A stretch of DNA of 64,000 bases, taken from positions 77,691,160 to 77,755,159 of the forward strand of contig OX104130.1 in NCBI GenBank assembly GCA_944470555.2, written 5' to 3'. A program made the position numbers and the translations under genes. Source of the DNA: Heterobilharzia americana. Its lineage: Eukaryota; Platyhelminthes; Trematoda; Strigeidida; Schistosomatidae. Under the pieces are notes generated by a model, which saw only the letters and a list, made by a program, of their open reading frames with translations, had not been told where the DNA came from and made no database searches. Position 1 is the first letter of the stretch. Every line of letters starts with the position of its first letter. Shown one piece after another: positions 1-11,832 of the stretch.

Positions 1-374
1 CGTTTACCACCAGAGAGGGTTGTCGGAAGGCTATCACTTCTGCTGGAGCACGTGTTTCAACAACGGTCACTCAGTAGTTCGAGCTTGCATATGTATGCAT
101 TTAAATTAGGGTGGGGAAACTGTGGCCGGAAGACCATTATGAGTGCTTCTTTCTGCCAGAAAGTTACTGGTACATAACGACATAAATTATCCAGAAGAAA
201 GCTGGTGCCATCTCATGTCTGCTGTAAAAACAGCGATGAGAACCGTAGCCGACCGTCAGCGAGTGGTTGGAAATGGCCAGTGGATGTCAGCAGCTTCTAA
301 GGTAATGCATGCACTCACATTCATTCTCCACAGATTCTGGAAAACAGGCACACTTGCCGACAACCAACACTGGT
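1..374. other. Rearranged LINE-A scrap and unassigned sequence
   Basis: Positions about 290-370 on the plus strand read as a short RT stretch resembling the LINE-A segment that carries EHRH in better copies (here TFILHRFWKTGTLADNQHW). It lies upstream of, and out of order with, the main LINE-A copy that begins near 375, so it is probably a separate or rearranged fragment. I recognise nothing in the first 280 bases. Confidence 0.35.
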
Positions 375-2050
375 TAGCAAACGTCATTTCATTTCCGTAA
401 CGTCATCCGAAATGACTGACGCAAGAAGACTCATTCCACTGGCTCTCACCATAATGAAGAGCAAAAACAACTCAAACATAAACTGAACAAGAGCTTTCGC
501 GTCGATTGCAAGCAAATGGTATATGACGAAAGCTTGAGAGATGGAGAAGGCATAAACGGTGGGTTACACTGCAACTATTTATGCTTATTAAGGATACTAG
601 CAATAGGAAGACGATGGTGAGTGAAACCATCACCCAAAAAGGGTGGGACGCTGATAACCTCCAGGATAGACAACCAGAACATTGGGGAGAATACTTTGAT
701 GCACAGTTCAACTGACACTCAGAAACGCTTCCACAACCCAACATTCAGCCTGAACCTGAATGGCACGTAGATGTCGGTCCTCCAACTATCCTTGAAGCTG
801 AGAAAGCTATATCCAACCTGAAACGATGCGAAGCAGCAGGATCTGACAGTTTGCCACCTGAAGTTTTCAAGGATGGAGGTAGGAAGTTGCTGATTGAAGT
901 GACTGAAGTACTGCGTAGTGTATGGGAATCAGAGGTAGTGTCATCAGACTGGTCTAGTTCAGTAATCATCCCAGTCTATGAGCAGGGAGAGAAGTCTTCG
1001 TGTGACAGTCATAAGGGAATTAGTCTGACCAATATTGTGTCCAAGATCCTGGGTCGTATGGCTATCCGACACCCAGCTGGAGCTCGAGAACAGCTAACTG
1101 GAGGAAGCTAGACAGGTTTCAGCTGTGGACGCGTAAGTGCATCAATCATATGTTTACCCTTTGACGGATTGTGGAACACAGGCATACTTGCTGGTGGCCG
1201 TCACTTGTCATATCTGTTGGCCTGAATGCACGATTTGACTCTGTTGATCGTAGGCTGTTATGTAAGTATCTGACAATGAGGGTAGTACTGAGCAAGTATA
1301 TAACGCTAATCAAAGCTGTGTACTGGGACTTATGCAGCCGTGTTCAGGCTTATGGAGAGTTGTCATTGGAATCGATGACAAATAATGTTGTCCGCTAGGT
1401 ATATCCACTGTCACTGTTCCTGTTAACGTCGTGATAGACATGCTAAGGGACATAACCTTTGGTATATCTGACTTCACAGGGATCGATCAACTCCCTGGAG
1501 GTCATCTGACTGACTTGTAGTATGCAGATGATGTTGTCCTGCTTGGTGAAGACGCTGACAAAATGCAGGGTCTTATGAACGCGTTGAGCAGAAATCTGAC
1601 TATATTTGATATGAGTCTCACACCCGTCATATATCAAGAGATACTTCAGGGCAGGTTTGCAACTACTTCTGGTCTAAGGATAGAGATTGAAGCTGTGGAA
1701 TGCGTTGACCAACTCACTCATATCGGGAGTTGAATCAGCCTGAAAAAGGTGGTTACTGACAAAATCTCAGTCGGATTAAGAAGGTTCGTTCAGCGCTTAC
1801 GATTTCCGTCATATGTGTTGCCGACTGGGGAGATATCCGACTATCTATCAAAGGACAAGTATACTGCACTGAAGTCCATTCTGTACTGTTATACGGTTGA
1901 GACACGGCCTTGAGAAGTAGATGACATAAAGCGGTTACGAGGCCTTGATCACAGGTGTTTTTATGACATTGCTTGCTTTTCATGGAATCATAGTGTGAGG
2001 AATGTTGAGGTCGGGCGAAGGCTACTACATAAAAAACCTGCAAGTAGATA
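375..2050 (+). mobile_element. LINE-A copy 1, decayed non-LTR retrotransposon (RT region)
   Basis: This is a 5'-truncated copy of a flatworm non-LTR retrotransposon that moves by target-primed reverse transcription. Seen in order on the plus strand: the pre-RT linker (about 440-740), an RT block starting MPPEVFKDGG with a GISLTNIVSKI motif (851-1111), the ARFDSVDRRLL block (1171-1398), and the catalytic YADD at 1521-1532 directly preceded by a stop codon (1518-1520). The thumb and C-terminal part are degraded to about 2040. Frames are broken by several stops and shifts, so the copy is dead. Positions 444-1356 are nearly identical to the reverse complement of 27536-28448, sharing the same stop after the GGS residues. 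The clade was not assigned. Confidence 0.85.
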
Positions 2051-2204
2051 GAAAGTAACAGTCCTCTTTATATTTGATAAGACTGTCCATAGTCAATTTT
2101 TGTATGAATACTATTCAGCGACAGTAATGCACCACAAATTTACATGTCAGTCGGCCAAAACTCTTGATGACTGAAGTGAAATCAGGATCTGTTCAGCAAT
2201 TGTC

Positions 2205-2345
2205 TCGCAGCTCAGTTAGTAGACCATCGAACCGGTAACTCCAAGTTGACTGGTTCAAATCCTGTAGTGGCCAAGATTTTCATTTCACCTTCAATCATCA
2301 TTGAGTATCAGTACAAGTCTACCGAACCATATCAATCTCAGATAG
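2205..2345 (+). repeat. Family D tRNA-derived short repeat, 3' half
   Basis: A tRNA-like stretch (GCTCAGTTAGTAGA as A-box-like, GGTTCAAATCC as B box) is followed by the family D tail TTTTCATTTCACCTTCAATC. The same tail recurs near 23935, 33225, 45230 and 48190. Only the plus-oriented half is present. The tRNA-like part has substitutions, so I do not call it a tRNA gene. Confidence 0.7.
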
Positions 2346-2692
2346 TCAAACTGATGAAATTTCACTTCTGCCTGTACGAGCAGCAATTACATAGCATCAC
2401 TATTCTTGATACATGAACAAAGTATTTCCGAATTGCAAGGGGTCCCGTTAATCCGTCAACTGATAAAAAATTTTCTGGCTGAAATGACTGCCCAGACAGG
2501 ACGTACAGAGTTACCAGGCAACTTTACAACTGCAAATTTAGGATAAACATGCTGATGTACATAGCAAATATTATCTACTTTGTTATCATTAGTATTTCAA
2601 CTGTTATCATAATCATAAGCATATTTATCACCATTATTATTATTGTTGTTGTTTAAATTTCTTTATACAATATAGTTTTTCAAATATGATGC

Positions 2693-2768
<76 letters not shown>

Positions 2769-3199
2769 GCTTGAGAATAAATTCACTGAATAGAGCCTGT
2801 TCACTGAATATTCTTGTTCTCAATGTCACACTGGGTTTTTAATACAATTGCTGCGTATTGAATTCATCTTATCGTCTTCTCTCCAGGGCCACTTTACATA
2901 TAAAACAATGCAGAAGATTTACAGCTCAGTATGAGAAGTAAGTTAATTTGCTGTCTTCCAAGTTTTAGTATCAATACCCACCATCTAATATGGGATAAAT
3001 TGCACAAAATTGCTACGCTAACAGATGGTTTTCATAGATTAAGACAATTAGTACTCGGCAGTTGAAAGATCAAATCAATCATTTTTCTGAAGATAGCATA
3101 CAACATATTACCTCAACCTCTTCTTGTTCACCAGTTTACTATCTGTTCCTAAGCCTGGATTAAAGAAGGAAGGTTGGACATAAAAGCTAGTAACCCTAC
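2346..3199. other. Unassigned AT-rich interval with a TA microsatellite
   Basis: Apart from the TA tract listed separately I see no coding similarity or repeat family here. Confidence 0.5.
2692..2763. repeat. (TA)n microsatellite
   Basis: An almost uninterrupted run of alternating T and A about 65-70 bases long. It has no gene nearby. Confidence 0.98.
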
Positions 3200-3304
3200 C
3201 CCGGAAAAACAATCAAACCGCTGAAGAAACTTCAAAGCACAGACGAGATACAAAAAATAAATTTATTCCTCACTGGAATCGGAGAGACGAAGTGACACCG
3301 GTCG

Positions 3305-4130
3305 GTGAAAGCCTTCGAGAAGCCAATTGGTCGATGTGTCTCCCCTCTCTCGATGAAAGCAAAAGTAAACATAGGGACATGGAATGACTGCACTGTGTTT
3401 GAAACTAGCAAGGCTGCCCAGATTGCAAAAGAGATGGGAAAGTATGGCATAGAAGTGCTTGGAATCTGTGAAAGTAGATGGAATGGAAGTGGACTCTCCG
3501 AACTGCCAAATGGAGGGGAGTCAATGATCTACTCCTATATTGTCACCCAGACGACAACCATGAGCACACTGAGGGAGTGGCTATTATGATGTCCCACTTC
3601 CAACAGCATCAAAGGCTCTCTCTCATACAGTGGGAACCAATCTCCTCCAGCAGCATCATGATCATGACAGCAAGATTCAACTCAAGAGGGAGGAAAGTTA
3701 CAGTCATACAGTGCTACTCTACAAACCTACAAACAATGCAGATCAAAAGAAGAAGGAGGAATTCTACAGACAACTGCAATCAGTACAAGACAAGACCTCA
3801 CCCCAGATGGCAACATCAAAACTCATTCTAATGGGTGACACGAATGTCAAACTAGGAGCGGACAACACAGGAAGAGAACTCATTGTGGGTCGAGAAGCAC
3901 TCAGTGAATCAGTGAATGAGAATGGAGAACTGCTCACAGAATTCTGTGCATTCAACGATTTGGTGATTGGAGGCAGTGTGTACAAACACAAGGATATTCA
4001 CAAAGTGACACGGACTTCACCAAATGGATACACTACACTAAAACTCAGATTGACTTCATTTCAACCTGAAGAAAGTGGAGACGCAGCTTACTGGACACAA
4101 GATCAAGAAGAGGAGCAGATGTAGGTTTAC
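3305..4130 (+). pseudogene. LINE-B APE endonuclease domain, frameshifted
   Basis: The endonuclease that would nick target DNA for LINE-B integration. Visible family motifs are NIGTWN near the start, GICESRW (metal-binding Glu block) about 55 residues later, VTVIQCYS, then MGDTNVKLG (the Asp/Asn block, normally GDLNA) and NENGELLTEFCAFNDLVIGGS. Reading needs three frames, switching near 3530 and 3720. The C-terminal SDHH catalytic block is not recognisable: the corresponding place near 4120 reads through a stop. It is therefore non-functional. No start codon can be chosen with meaning; the conserved part begins near 3365. Confidence 0.8.
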
Positions 4131-4704
4131 ACCGATCACTATCTGGTGGAAGGAACCTAACTTCAAAATCAAGTTGAAAGCCTTCAAAGAAGCTGGTGAT
4201 GATAGACCACAGTTGAAGTTCAGCACGCAGAACAGAAACTGAAGGACGAAACTCAAAAGGACATCTTCACGTTGTGAATCATCAGGAAAAAGTGGGAGGC
4301 ATTAAGCAACAGTCTGAAGGAACCTGTGTGGAAGAACATTGGAACTCTTTGAAAGGGACGTGGAAGGAAACCTGCACAACCGTGTTAGGGAGAAAGGAGA
4401 AGGAAGACATGAAAGGGATCGCGACTGAGAGGGGGAACCGATAGGTGTTGGAGGGGAAGATGGTGAAGCAGAAGATGAACCAGTGCAATGCAGGAATGAA
4501 CAGCGAAAAGAGGAACTGAACACAACCTATAAAACTCTACACTTGACAAAGGAGTGAAGTAGAGTGAGCTTAAAGTCAAAAGACGCTTCTACGACACACT
4601 TGCTATTGAAGCAGAACAGACTGGTGTTAGGAGAGACCTGAAAACACTATATCAAATCACCAGGTTACTATCTAGGAGGGAAGAAATCAACTCAGACGAA
4701 ACCA

Positions 4705-6361
4705 ATGAAAGATAGTGAAGGAAACCTAGTTACCGAAGAGGAGGAACAACATAAACAATGGACTGACCACTTCAAAAAGCCCTTAAATCGACCACCACCT
4801 GCAACTCGTCCAGAAATACCACCAGCAGCCCGGTCCAGCCACAAGACTACCAGTGAACACAAGCTCTCCGACAAAACCAGAAATGAAGTTCTGAACTCCA
4901 TAAAGTTGCTGAAACCCGGGAAAGCAGCAGGACCAGATGGAATTCCTCCAGAAGCACTTAAAACACACACAGGGACAACAGCGGACATCCTCACACCACA
5001 ATTACAGAAAGTTTGGAAGGAAGGAAGGATACTTGCCCACTGATTGAAAGAAGGGCGACCTTGTCAAACTCTTAAAGAAGGGAGATCTAAGCCTTTGCAA
5101 GAACTGGTGAGGAATCATGCTGCTGTCCACCACAAACAAAATATTAAGCCGCATCATCCTGGAGAGACTAAACAATGTGCTGGATTCAAAGTTACGACCA
5201 GAACAGACTGGCTTCAGGGAGTACAAATCATGTGCGGACCAAATTGCAACATTACTCTTCGCATCATCATACAACAGAGCACAGAATGACAGTCAACTGA
5301 ATCATCACCTCAGTTTCATTGACTTTGAAAAGGTCCTCGACAGTGTCGATTGAGAAGTAATTTGGCAGCTGCTTCAACGCTACGGAATACCAGAAACCAT
5401 TTTTCAATCTCATTCAACAGCTATATGAAGATACCACATGCCAAGTGATTCACAATGGAAAGCTCAGTGATGCCTTTGAAGTGAAGTGAAGGCAGGAGTA
5501 AGACGAGGCTGTCGCCTACTATCACCGATGATCTTCCTGATTCTGGTCGACTGACTGGATCATACAGAAAACCGTGAGGATCTAGAAGAGGGGCATACGC
5601 TGTTTGACCGATGAATTGACCTCAGAAGAAGATTTGGATTTCGCCCATGGTTTGTGTCTAATATCGCACAAACTTGAACGTCTATAGGCAAAAACGGACA
5701 AGTTAACAGAAGAGGCAGCGAAGACGGAACTTCAAGTGAACGTAGAGAAGACAGAGGTGATGAGGATGCCCAACCAACAACAGCATCAACAACAAACACC
5801 AATTACCATTAACGGGAGAAACCTATAGGAAGTAGTCTCTTTCACCTACCTAGGCAACATCGTTTCAACTACAGGCGGGGGTACAGATGAGCACCTGAAA
5901 TCAATGTGGAGATCTACTGCACTCAGCATAGAAAATAAGATCCAGATTTTCTACACCAACGTCAAGTCAGTGCTTCTATATGGTTCAGTAACTTGGCGCA
6001 TCACGGAAAGCATTTCAAACAAGCTACAGACATTCATCAACAACTACCTACGGTCGATACTGAAGATCAGATCAGATGGTCAGAAGGAGGAAGCAACAAA
6101 GAACTCTGGTTGGCTGTCAATGAACTAACCAAGAACCCAACAAATACGCCGAAGGAAGTGGAGATGGATTCGATTGGAAATAAACTTAGTAGACCATTTG
6201 GGGACATCACACTGCAGGTCCAAGAGTGGAAGCCAAGTGGGAAACGACGAGTTGGGCGTGGGAGAGTGACATGGAAGAGATCATGCGAGGAAGAAATGAA
6301 AGCTTGTGGGCAATGGTGGAGCCAGGTTGAAAAGACTTCAAAGAGGAGAGTGAAATGGTGA
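4705..6361 (+). pseudogene. LINE-B reverse transcriptase and C-terminal domain, broken
   Basis: The RT of LINE-B. The block KPGKAAGPDGIPPEALK (near 4910-4965) and the ILSRIILERL and RPEQTGFREYKSC blocks (about 5140-5235) are typical of non-LTR RTs. They are separated by stops, including a TGA near 5041 and another near 5126. The catalytic FADD is replaced by FAHG. The C-terminal part at 5904-6361 retains a LLYGSVTWR block (near 5968) and a GKRRVGRGRVTWKRSCEEE block. Related copies near 32.2 and 32.5 kb have the same blocks in better frame. Confidence 0.8.
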
Positions 6362-6649
6362 CTTGCTACTGAAGCCCTATGTTCTACTGGGAACCCAAAG
6401 GATAAATAGTGAAATAAAAAAATATTACATCAATCTAGATTATTTCAGGTAACTAATCCTTACTTCAGAATTGCTAGTTAATACATGTTTTATATTTTAT
6501 AAAGCTGAATATCTATTGGGACTGAAGATTTACATTTTAATTACGTGATTTCCTGTTTGTTCTACCTGCTGTCCTAGACAAATGTCAATCATCCTATCTA
6601 TTCACCTACATATGTGTCACCAGAACTATAAATGAAATTGCAAATATAA

Positions 6650-6765
6650 TTAGGTGCCCACTGCTGAGGAGTCCGATACTAGGGATGAAACAGGTTTCCA
6701 GTGCTCCCAGGTTTCCAATGTTTCTCCAACTGGTATCAATCCATGATGAATACCAACCTAAAATC
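6650..6765 (+). repeat. Family B hammerhead short repeat, 3' half
   Basis: The right-hand part of a family B element: hammerhead motif, then CCCAGGTTTCCAATG and a terminal part ending ATGATGAATACC. The same end occurs at 7790 and 38395, and inverted at 20390 and 34020. The 5' tRNA-like half is missing here. Confidence 0.75.
6659..6703 (+). ncRNA. Hammerhead ribozyme motif (family B)
   Basis: A self-cleaving RNA motif by pattern. Stem I is CACTG (6659-6663) with CAGTG (6699-6703). The core CTGAGGA fits CUGANGA. Stem II is GTCC paired with GGAT, and the second core strand is GAAA (6687-6690). Cleavage is predicted after the C at 6698. Stem III (CAGGTTT) is weakened by mismatch, so activity in this copy is doubtful. 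Confidence 0.65.
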
Positions 6766-6769
6766 AATT

Positions 6770-7526
6770 AATAAATCTCCAGATAAAATTGAATATGATA
6801 ATTGTGTGGTGCTTTTTGTGTTTTGTTCTTAAGTATTTTATTACTAGACTAGAAGACTTCTTTATGAAGCGAATGTTGATGAAGCTCAGAAAGTACCTAA
6901 CAATTATCGTCCTAATTATGAGCTACAAATCTTCTCCACTTTCTAAAATATTAAGTTATCTTTTAGAGGATTAATGTGTGTGTTAATGGATTTTCCGTTG
7001 AAAACTCATATCACCCAGAGAGAATATGAAAGCCAATCAATACAGAACAACTAATTTGTCTGAGTTTAATTTCCCCTAAAACTGTACAAAATCAGTTCCA
7101 GGAATTTGCTAAAAGTTCTCATATCAAAAACGCCAACTTGAGAGTAAAATTCTATCAAGAATAACACAATAATAGAATAGGGGGACATATATCAGGATTA
7201 TCACAGAAAATCCAATGTCCCTGATACTTTTCAAAAAATGAAGCATACATTCAACCAACTAGATATTGAATCATTGAATCATTATAGGTAACTGGCTGCC
7301 ATGACTTGGATCATATGAAAACTGAAAATAGTATACTTGGTAACTTCTGAAGCTTAGGTATATACACCCATAAATTCTGTTGAAGTGTTATTACTTCAAG
7401 ATATTATTTAGCTGAGTTGTAACTTAAATTAACTATTCCATAGAGTTTTTACTTAGTGTCTCCAGGGTGTATTTCTGTGATGCATCTTGGAATAGTTAGC
7501 AAATAAATGTACTTTTATCCCAATAT
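6770..7526. other. Unassigned AT-rich interval
   Basis: I see no convincing coding sequence or repeat. A 61-codon open frame at 6789-6974 is hydrophobic and low in complexity, and I would not call it a gene. Confidence 0.4.
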
Positions 7527-7800
7527 ATCATTCATCATGGACTGATATCATTTGAAGGACCATTGAAAACCTGGGAGTAATGGAGTGAAATATGGACCAT
7601 TGGATTCCAACTCAGTGGGCCAATGGTAATGTTCCTCCTGCAAAACCTGAAGGTCTTGGGTTTGATTCCTAGTCGAGTTGTTAGTGTAAACTGTTTATGA
7701 GTCCCATACTAGGACGAAAAAGCTCTCCAGTGGTCACAGATTTTCAACGGTTCTCCAACTGTTAGTCCATTGTGAATACCAACTTGAAATCCATAAATCC
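7527..7800 (+). repeat. Family B short repeat, full length, hammerhead dead
   Basis: A complete family B unit bounded by an inverted terminal repeat (CATCATGGACTGATATCA on the left, inverse of the CCATTGTGAATACC end on the right). The middle has a tRNA-like segment with a B-box-like GGTTTGATTCC. The right side has the hammerhead region (7688-7735): stem II GTCC/GGAC and a GAAA are present. The CUGANGA strand reads TTTATGA, so G5 is lost and cleavage is not expected. Confidence 0.8.
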
Positions 7801-9110
7801 TCACAAACCTTTAAAGTGAAATACTTTCATCCACCGAAATTGATTGTTGTCTTCAGATGTTCATAAATGCTTATCACGAACCGTTCCATGAAATTCTTGC
7901 AACCTTCGAGGTATTCAAATCTCGTGATCATGAATTATGAAACTTATGAACTTTTGTGGCCATCGAGAAGATGGCGAACGGACAGATAAATTTTACTATG
8001 GTAAAGTGATATCCAGCACGTACTGGAGGTCATAACAGAGATGCGACCATATGGTTGTTGTTTCATATCGATTTTGTTACAAAATCAATTGACTCATTAA
8101 ATGTCTTTTCGAAGAATGTCAGTTGATGATGTGTAAATTGCCATCTGGGTTGGTGGTAATTTCTTCTGCAGCAGAATAGGCAACTGGGCTATAACTAGAA
8201 ATATTATATGAAGTAAACCACTCACTGATATATAAAAGTATAACACAAAATACAAACCCGAACTAGGACCGCATGCTGTCTGAAGATCATTTAGTATCCC
8301 ATATGTCTTGATTTTCAGATACTGGGTCAATTATCAAACTGGCGTAACGGATAATTACCTCAAATGATGATATATTAAAATAAATTTTATACTTTTATTA
8401 CCGGATGTGAAATTTTAAGTGTTCAACAGTACATTTCGCCATAATTTCCATTGTGTATAATACAGATCATTCAGAAGCAGCCCTTACAAATCATTCTGAT
8501 TGTATACATACATTAAAATTTCGAGAGGAATGATTGTGTAGATTTAAGATCACCTGGAATTTGGTATGAATCACTGTTGATCGCTGAGGAAAATCTGGAA
8601 ATTGTTATGTCAGTTAGTTGTATACATTGTACAGTAATGTACCTATGTAAAAGGAAATAAGTTCCCAAAATTAGTAGCTTATAGTTCAAGAAATTGCAAC
8701 ATGGATACTGGTCTTCATGTCTTTTTTAGTTTGTTTAGCTGATGGTACATGGTTGAGGATTAGTAGTATTTGGTACGTTGTAGTGATACATTGAGTTGAT
8801 GGTTAACGATCTCCTAGCCAGTATAATGACGTAACATGACTAATATAGGAGTTCTACCTGGTTATCAAACTTTATTCTTTCTTTGTCTCGCACTTATGGG
8901 TATCCGACATGTATAAAGAATTAGTGGTTTACCTCTGCATCTTTTTAGATAGCATAGGAAAACTTCCAAACATGTTTATATGAAGAGTTACAAAAACAAA
9001 GACGAATCCATAATGCAAAAAGTCTCCATTGTTGACTGGACCGAATTAATCTGTCACTATTGGTATATGGGCTCCTGTGGGAATACTTCGATACTGTCGG
9101 TATTTCCAAC
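7801..9110. other. Unassigned interval
   Basis: AT-rich sequence with no protein family or known repeat that I recognise. The longest open frame (8097-8330, minus) is hydrophobic without recognisable motifs. Confidence 0.4.
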
Positions 9111-9121
9111 TTTGATACTAA

Positions 9122-9476
9122 TGATGGATAGTGGCTAGTAATGGAAACCAAGATACGCGCTTCGTCCCATTTGGGACTCGTCAGCTGGATATACCTGCCA
9201 CTTAGTAAGTGTTGTTTCCACCGAGACTCCACCACAATAATTACCGGTTAGTTCGGCCCAATCGAGGACGGAGACTTACACACTATGACATCAAGAAAAC
9301 AATGCTGTGCCAATTGTACAAAGAGAGAATAACGTCCTGACATTTGAAACCATCTATCCAGGATTCGGGCTTTAGTGGGACCAACATCACTCACTAAGAG
9401 GCAGATATATTTGGCCGACGAGTTCCAGATAGGACGAAGTGCAAATTCTGGATTCCACTGCTAGCCACTATTCATT
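9122..9476. repeat. SM-alpha-like repeat as an inverted dimer with two hammerhead remnants
   Basis: The left end carries, on the minus strand, the SM-alpha hammerhead region: CTGACGA at 9178-9184 and stem II GTCCCAAATGGGAC. The strand that should read GAAA is GAAG. The right end carries the same region on the plus strand from about 9400: CCGACGA, stem II with AGGAC, GAAG, then CTGGATTCCACTGCTAGCC. The outer ends are inverse copies (GATAGTGGCTAG and CTAGCCACTATTC). Both ribozymes have core substitutions and are probably dead. Known SM-alpha copies are described as SINE-like and hammerhead-bearing; the inverted dimer arrangement is what I see here. Confidence 0.8.
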
Positions 9477-9479
9477 TTA

Positions 9480-9889
9480 TCAAAATATGAATTCACTTAC
9501 TAAACTAGCCTCTAGGGTTTACTACTGATAGTGGCACCGGTCAAGGTAGAAGAATCATAAAGGCTTTGGATAGAGTTTGAGGAGATACATGGTACAATTG
9601 GGGGGAGATTCATCCGAAAATGTTAAAGTTTAATTTATACACGCATTTCCTTCATTGTCAATTGAAGTTACCCGCGAATGGTTAACCATTCTAGTTAGAT
9701 TTTTAACAGCTGGTAGTTTTCGATAGGCTGGAAACATTCGTTTATTGCATATTTTACCAATTACGTTAAATGGATGAATATGAATAAAACAAGACCATTG
9801 TAATTGCAGCTGGACAGCAAGGGCACTGAGGTTGCTTTTAGTGAGAAACTGGCTCCAAAGTTATTGGAAGTTAACAGTGCTACTCATCT
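9480..9889. other. Unassigned interval
   Basis: Between the SM-alpha-like unit and LINE-A copy 2; I see nothing recognisable. Confidence 0.4.
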
Positions 9890-11650
9890 AGAACAGACTT
9901 GAACCCATCTCGAATCTACTTTGGAAGAGTGTTAAAGAGATTGGCCGATACTCAGAAAGTGGATCTCAGTAGTTTCTTGCAAACTAATGGATGCATCCCC
10001 ACGCAATTCTGTAGGCTTCGAGAAGAATAAGGAGCGAATGCAGCTCAGATATATAGTTAAAAGAAGTCTACGCAAGGACTACAAACAGCGAGGGCTAAAG
10101 AGATGGAAAAGGGAACGGCTATGGGCATTAGTAGACAGTTATTTAGACCTATTCAGGAAACTGGAGGGAAAAGATCAGTCATTAGTTAGACTGTGGTGAA
10201 GGATGGGCCTGCGAGTCACTCAAGAGGAAGACGACCGGAACAATGGGTGGAATATTTTGAGGAATAGTCCAATAGGCTTCCTCTGAGTTGTCCACTATCC
10301 ACTCACATCCTGAATGGAATGTCGAGGTAGAACCACAAACATTTACAGAAGTCGAGCAAACTGTAAGTAATCTGAAACATGAATGGGGAGAAGTTTCAGG
10401 CGGACTAGCGCTTGACCTGCTTAAGGACTTTGGTCGAGGATTACTGGTCACATTAGCTGAAATGTTAGCTGGTGTATAGGAATCAGAAATGATTCCCTTT
10501 TGACTGATCCCAATCATTGATTGTCCTAGTCTTCGAGAGAAGGGAGAAATCGTCCTGTGATAATCAGTGGAGGAGCAGTCTGACGAACATAGTGCGTGAA
10601 ATTCAGCGTTTTACAATTATGAGACATCTGAGTAGAGATTGGGAACAGCAAACCCGAAAAGACCAAGCAGGTATCAGATCCAGCAGTACATACATCTCCG
10701 GGTTCTGGAACAAAGGTAAAATTATAAACACCCAATGTATACTTCATTCCAATACCTGAAGGCAGCATCCAACTTCTATCCAGAGGTTTTATGGCGGTGA
10801 TACTCAATGAAAGAGGTTCCAAGTAAGTACATCACTCCTTTGAAGCATCTATACTAGAATATGCGTGGGAGTTTTAGAGGCTATGGTGAGTTTTGTACGT
10901 CACGTAGTGTCCATCACCGATTTTTTCTATCTCTATTAAATTTCATCGCAAAAGTACTTATGGAGGTCTCCCTTTCGTCATTTGATTTCTCAGGGATTGA
11001 TCTAGTCACAAGAGAATTCTAGGTAGGTCCGGATTACAAATGACCTAGTATTTTTAGGCAAGATGCAGAATCTTCTGAACATATTGAGTGGCGATTTGGG
11101 ATGAGTTATCGACAACCCAAATGCGAATTACTGCTCCAGGACTGGTTTTCATTGGTATCCTGGCTGATAGTAGGCAGTGGCTTCCTTGAATGCGTTGACC
11201 ATTTCACTTATCTGGAAAGTCAGATCAGATCTGGAGGATCAATGACCAACGAAATCTCTGCACTTATGCGGAAGGTTCGATTTCGTTTCGTCAACTTATG
11301 CTGTGGCATCCGATTGTCGATTAAGGGTAGAGTGTACTGTGCTACAGTTCACTGTGTTCTACTGTATGGCTATAAAATATGACCATTAAAGGTAGAGGAT
11401 ATGAGAAGGCTTCAAGTATTCGACCACCTTTGTCTTCGTAGCATAGACCGTATGACATGGTGTTACCACATGAGTAACTTAGAGGCCAATTGTAGAGTTT
11501 TAGGGAAGAGAGGAAAATTAGTTGACGATGTTGTAAGCCTTCATCTACACTGGTAGCTGGAATATGTGGTGTGGATAACTAGTCAACATCTACTTCGTCA
11601 GACAATGTTAGTTGAAGTAGGTTGAGGCTGGGAAAGGGTTACAGGTGACC
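9890..11650 (+). mobile_element. LINE-A copy 2, strongly decayed
   Basis: Pieces of the LINE-A reading order are visible: a basic pre-RT segment with VKRSLRKDY (10047-10199), the linker segment EWNVEVEPQTFTEVEQT followed by a broken RT block (10288-10479), SLTNIVREI (near 10580), LLLQDW (11128) and the ECVDHFTYLESQIRSGGS block (11190-11244). The C-terminal KGRVYCATVHCVLLYGY block follows, then FDHLCLRSI-like remains to about 11650. Frames are broken throughout and no YADD is readable. It is more diverged from copy 1 than copy 1 is from the 27-28 kb copy. Confidence 0.75.
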
Positions 11651-11832
11651 AGACTAAAGTATGGCATAAGTGTATGAAGCTTTTACTGTTGGTCTAAGAC
11701 GTCTACGGTCATGTAGAATTATCAATCGGTGTTTCTGCGACAGCCGAAACAAGGGTTCAGAGATAATAGGTCAAATTAAACCGAATCAGCCACAGTATAT
11801 TACATGTAAACACACACTATCCTCATATGAAG

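Larger units (their letters stand above)
3200..6412 (+). mobile_element. LINE-B copy 1, near full-length RTE-like retrotransposon (inactive)
   Basis: This is the longest copy of a family of about 3.2 kb. It carries an APE-type endonuclease (3305-about 4130), a linker, an RT (4705-about 5830) and a C-terminal region with a WRRSCEEEM-like segment ending near 6361. It has a very short 3' UTR and an A/T-rich end near 6412. Single-ORF organisation, length and the short repeat-like 3' end fit the RTE clade; SR2 is the schistosome RTE example. That assignment is inference. The frame is broken many times and the RT active site is destroyed: the FADD position reads FAHG near 5650. Three 5'-truncated relatives lie at 21.3, 31.3 and 44.5 kb, all on the same strand. 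Confidence 0.85.

Noticed and set aside
4282..4579. Overlapping Ser/Pro/Phe-rich readings on the minus strand
   Set aside because: They are antisense of the Lys/Glu-rich LINE-B linker and have no motif of their own.
7688..7735. Active hammerhead in the full-length family B copy
   Set aside because: Stem II and GAAA are present, but the CUGANGA strand reads TTTATGA and lacks the invariant G5.
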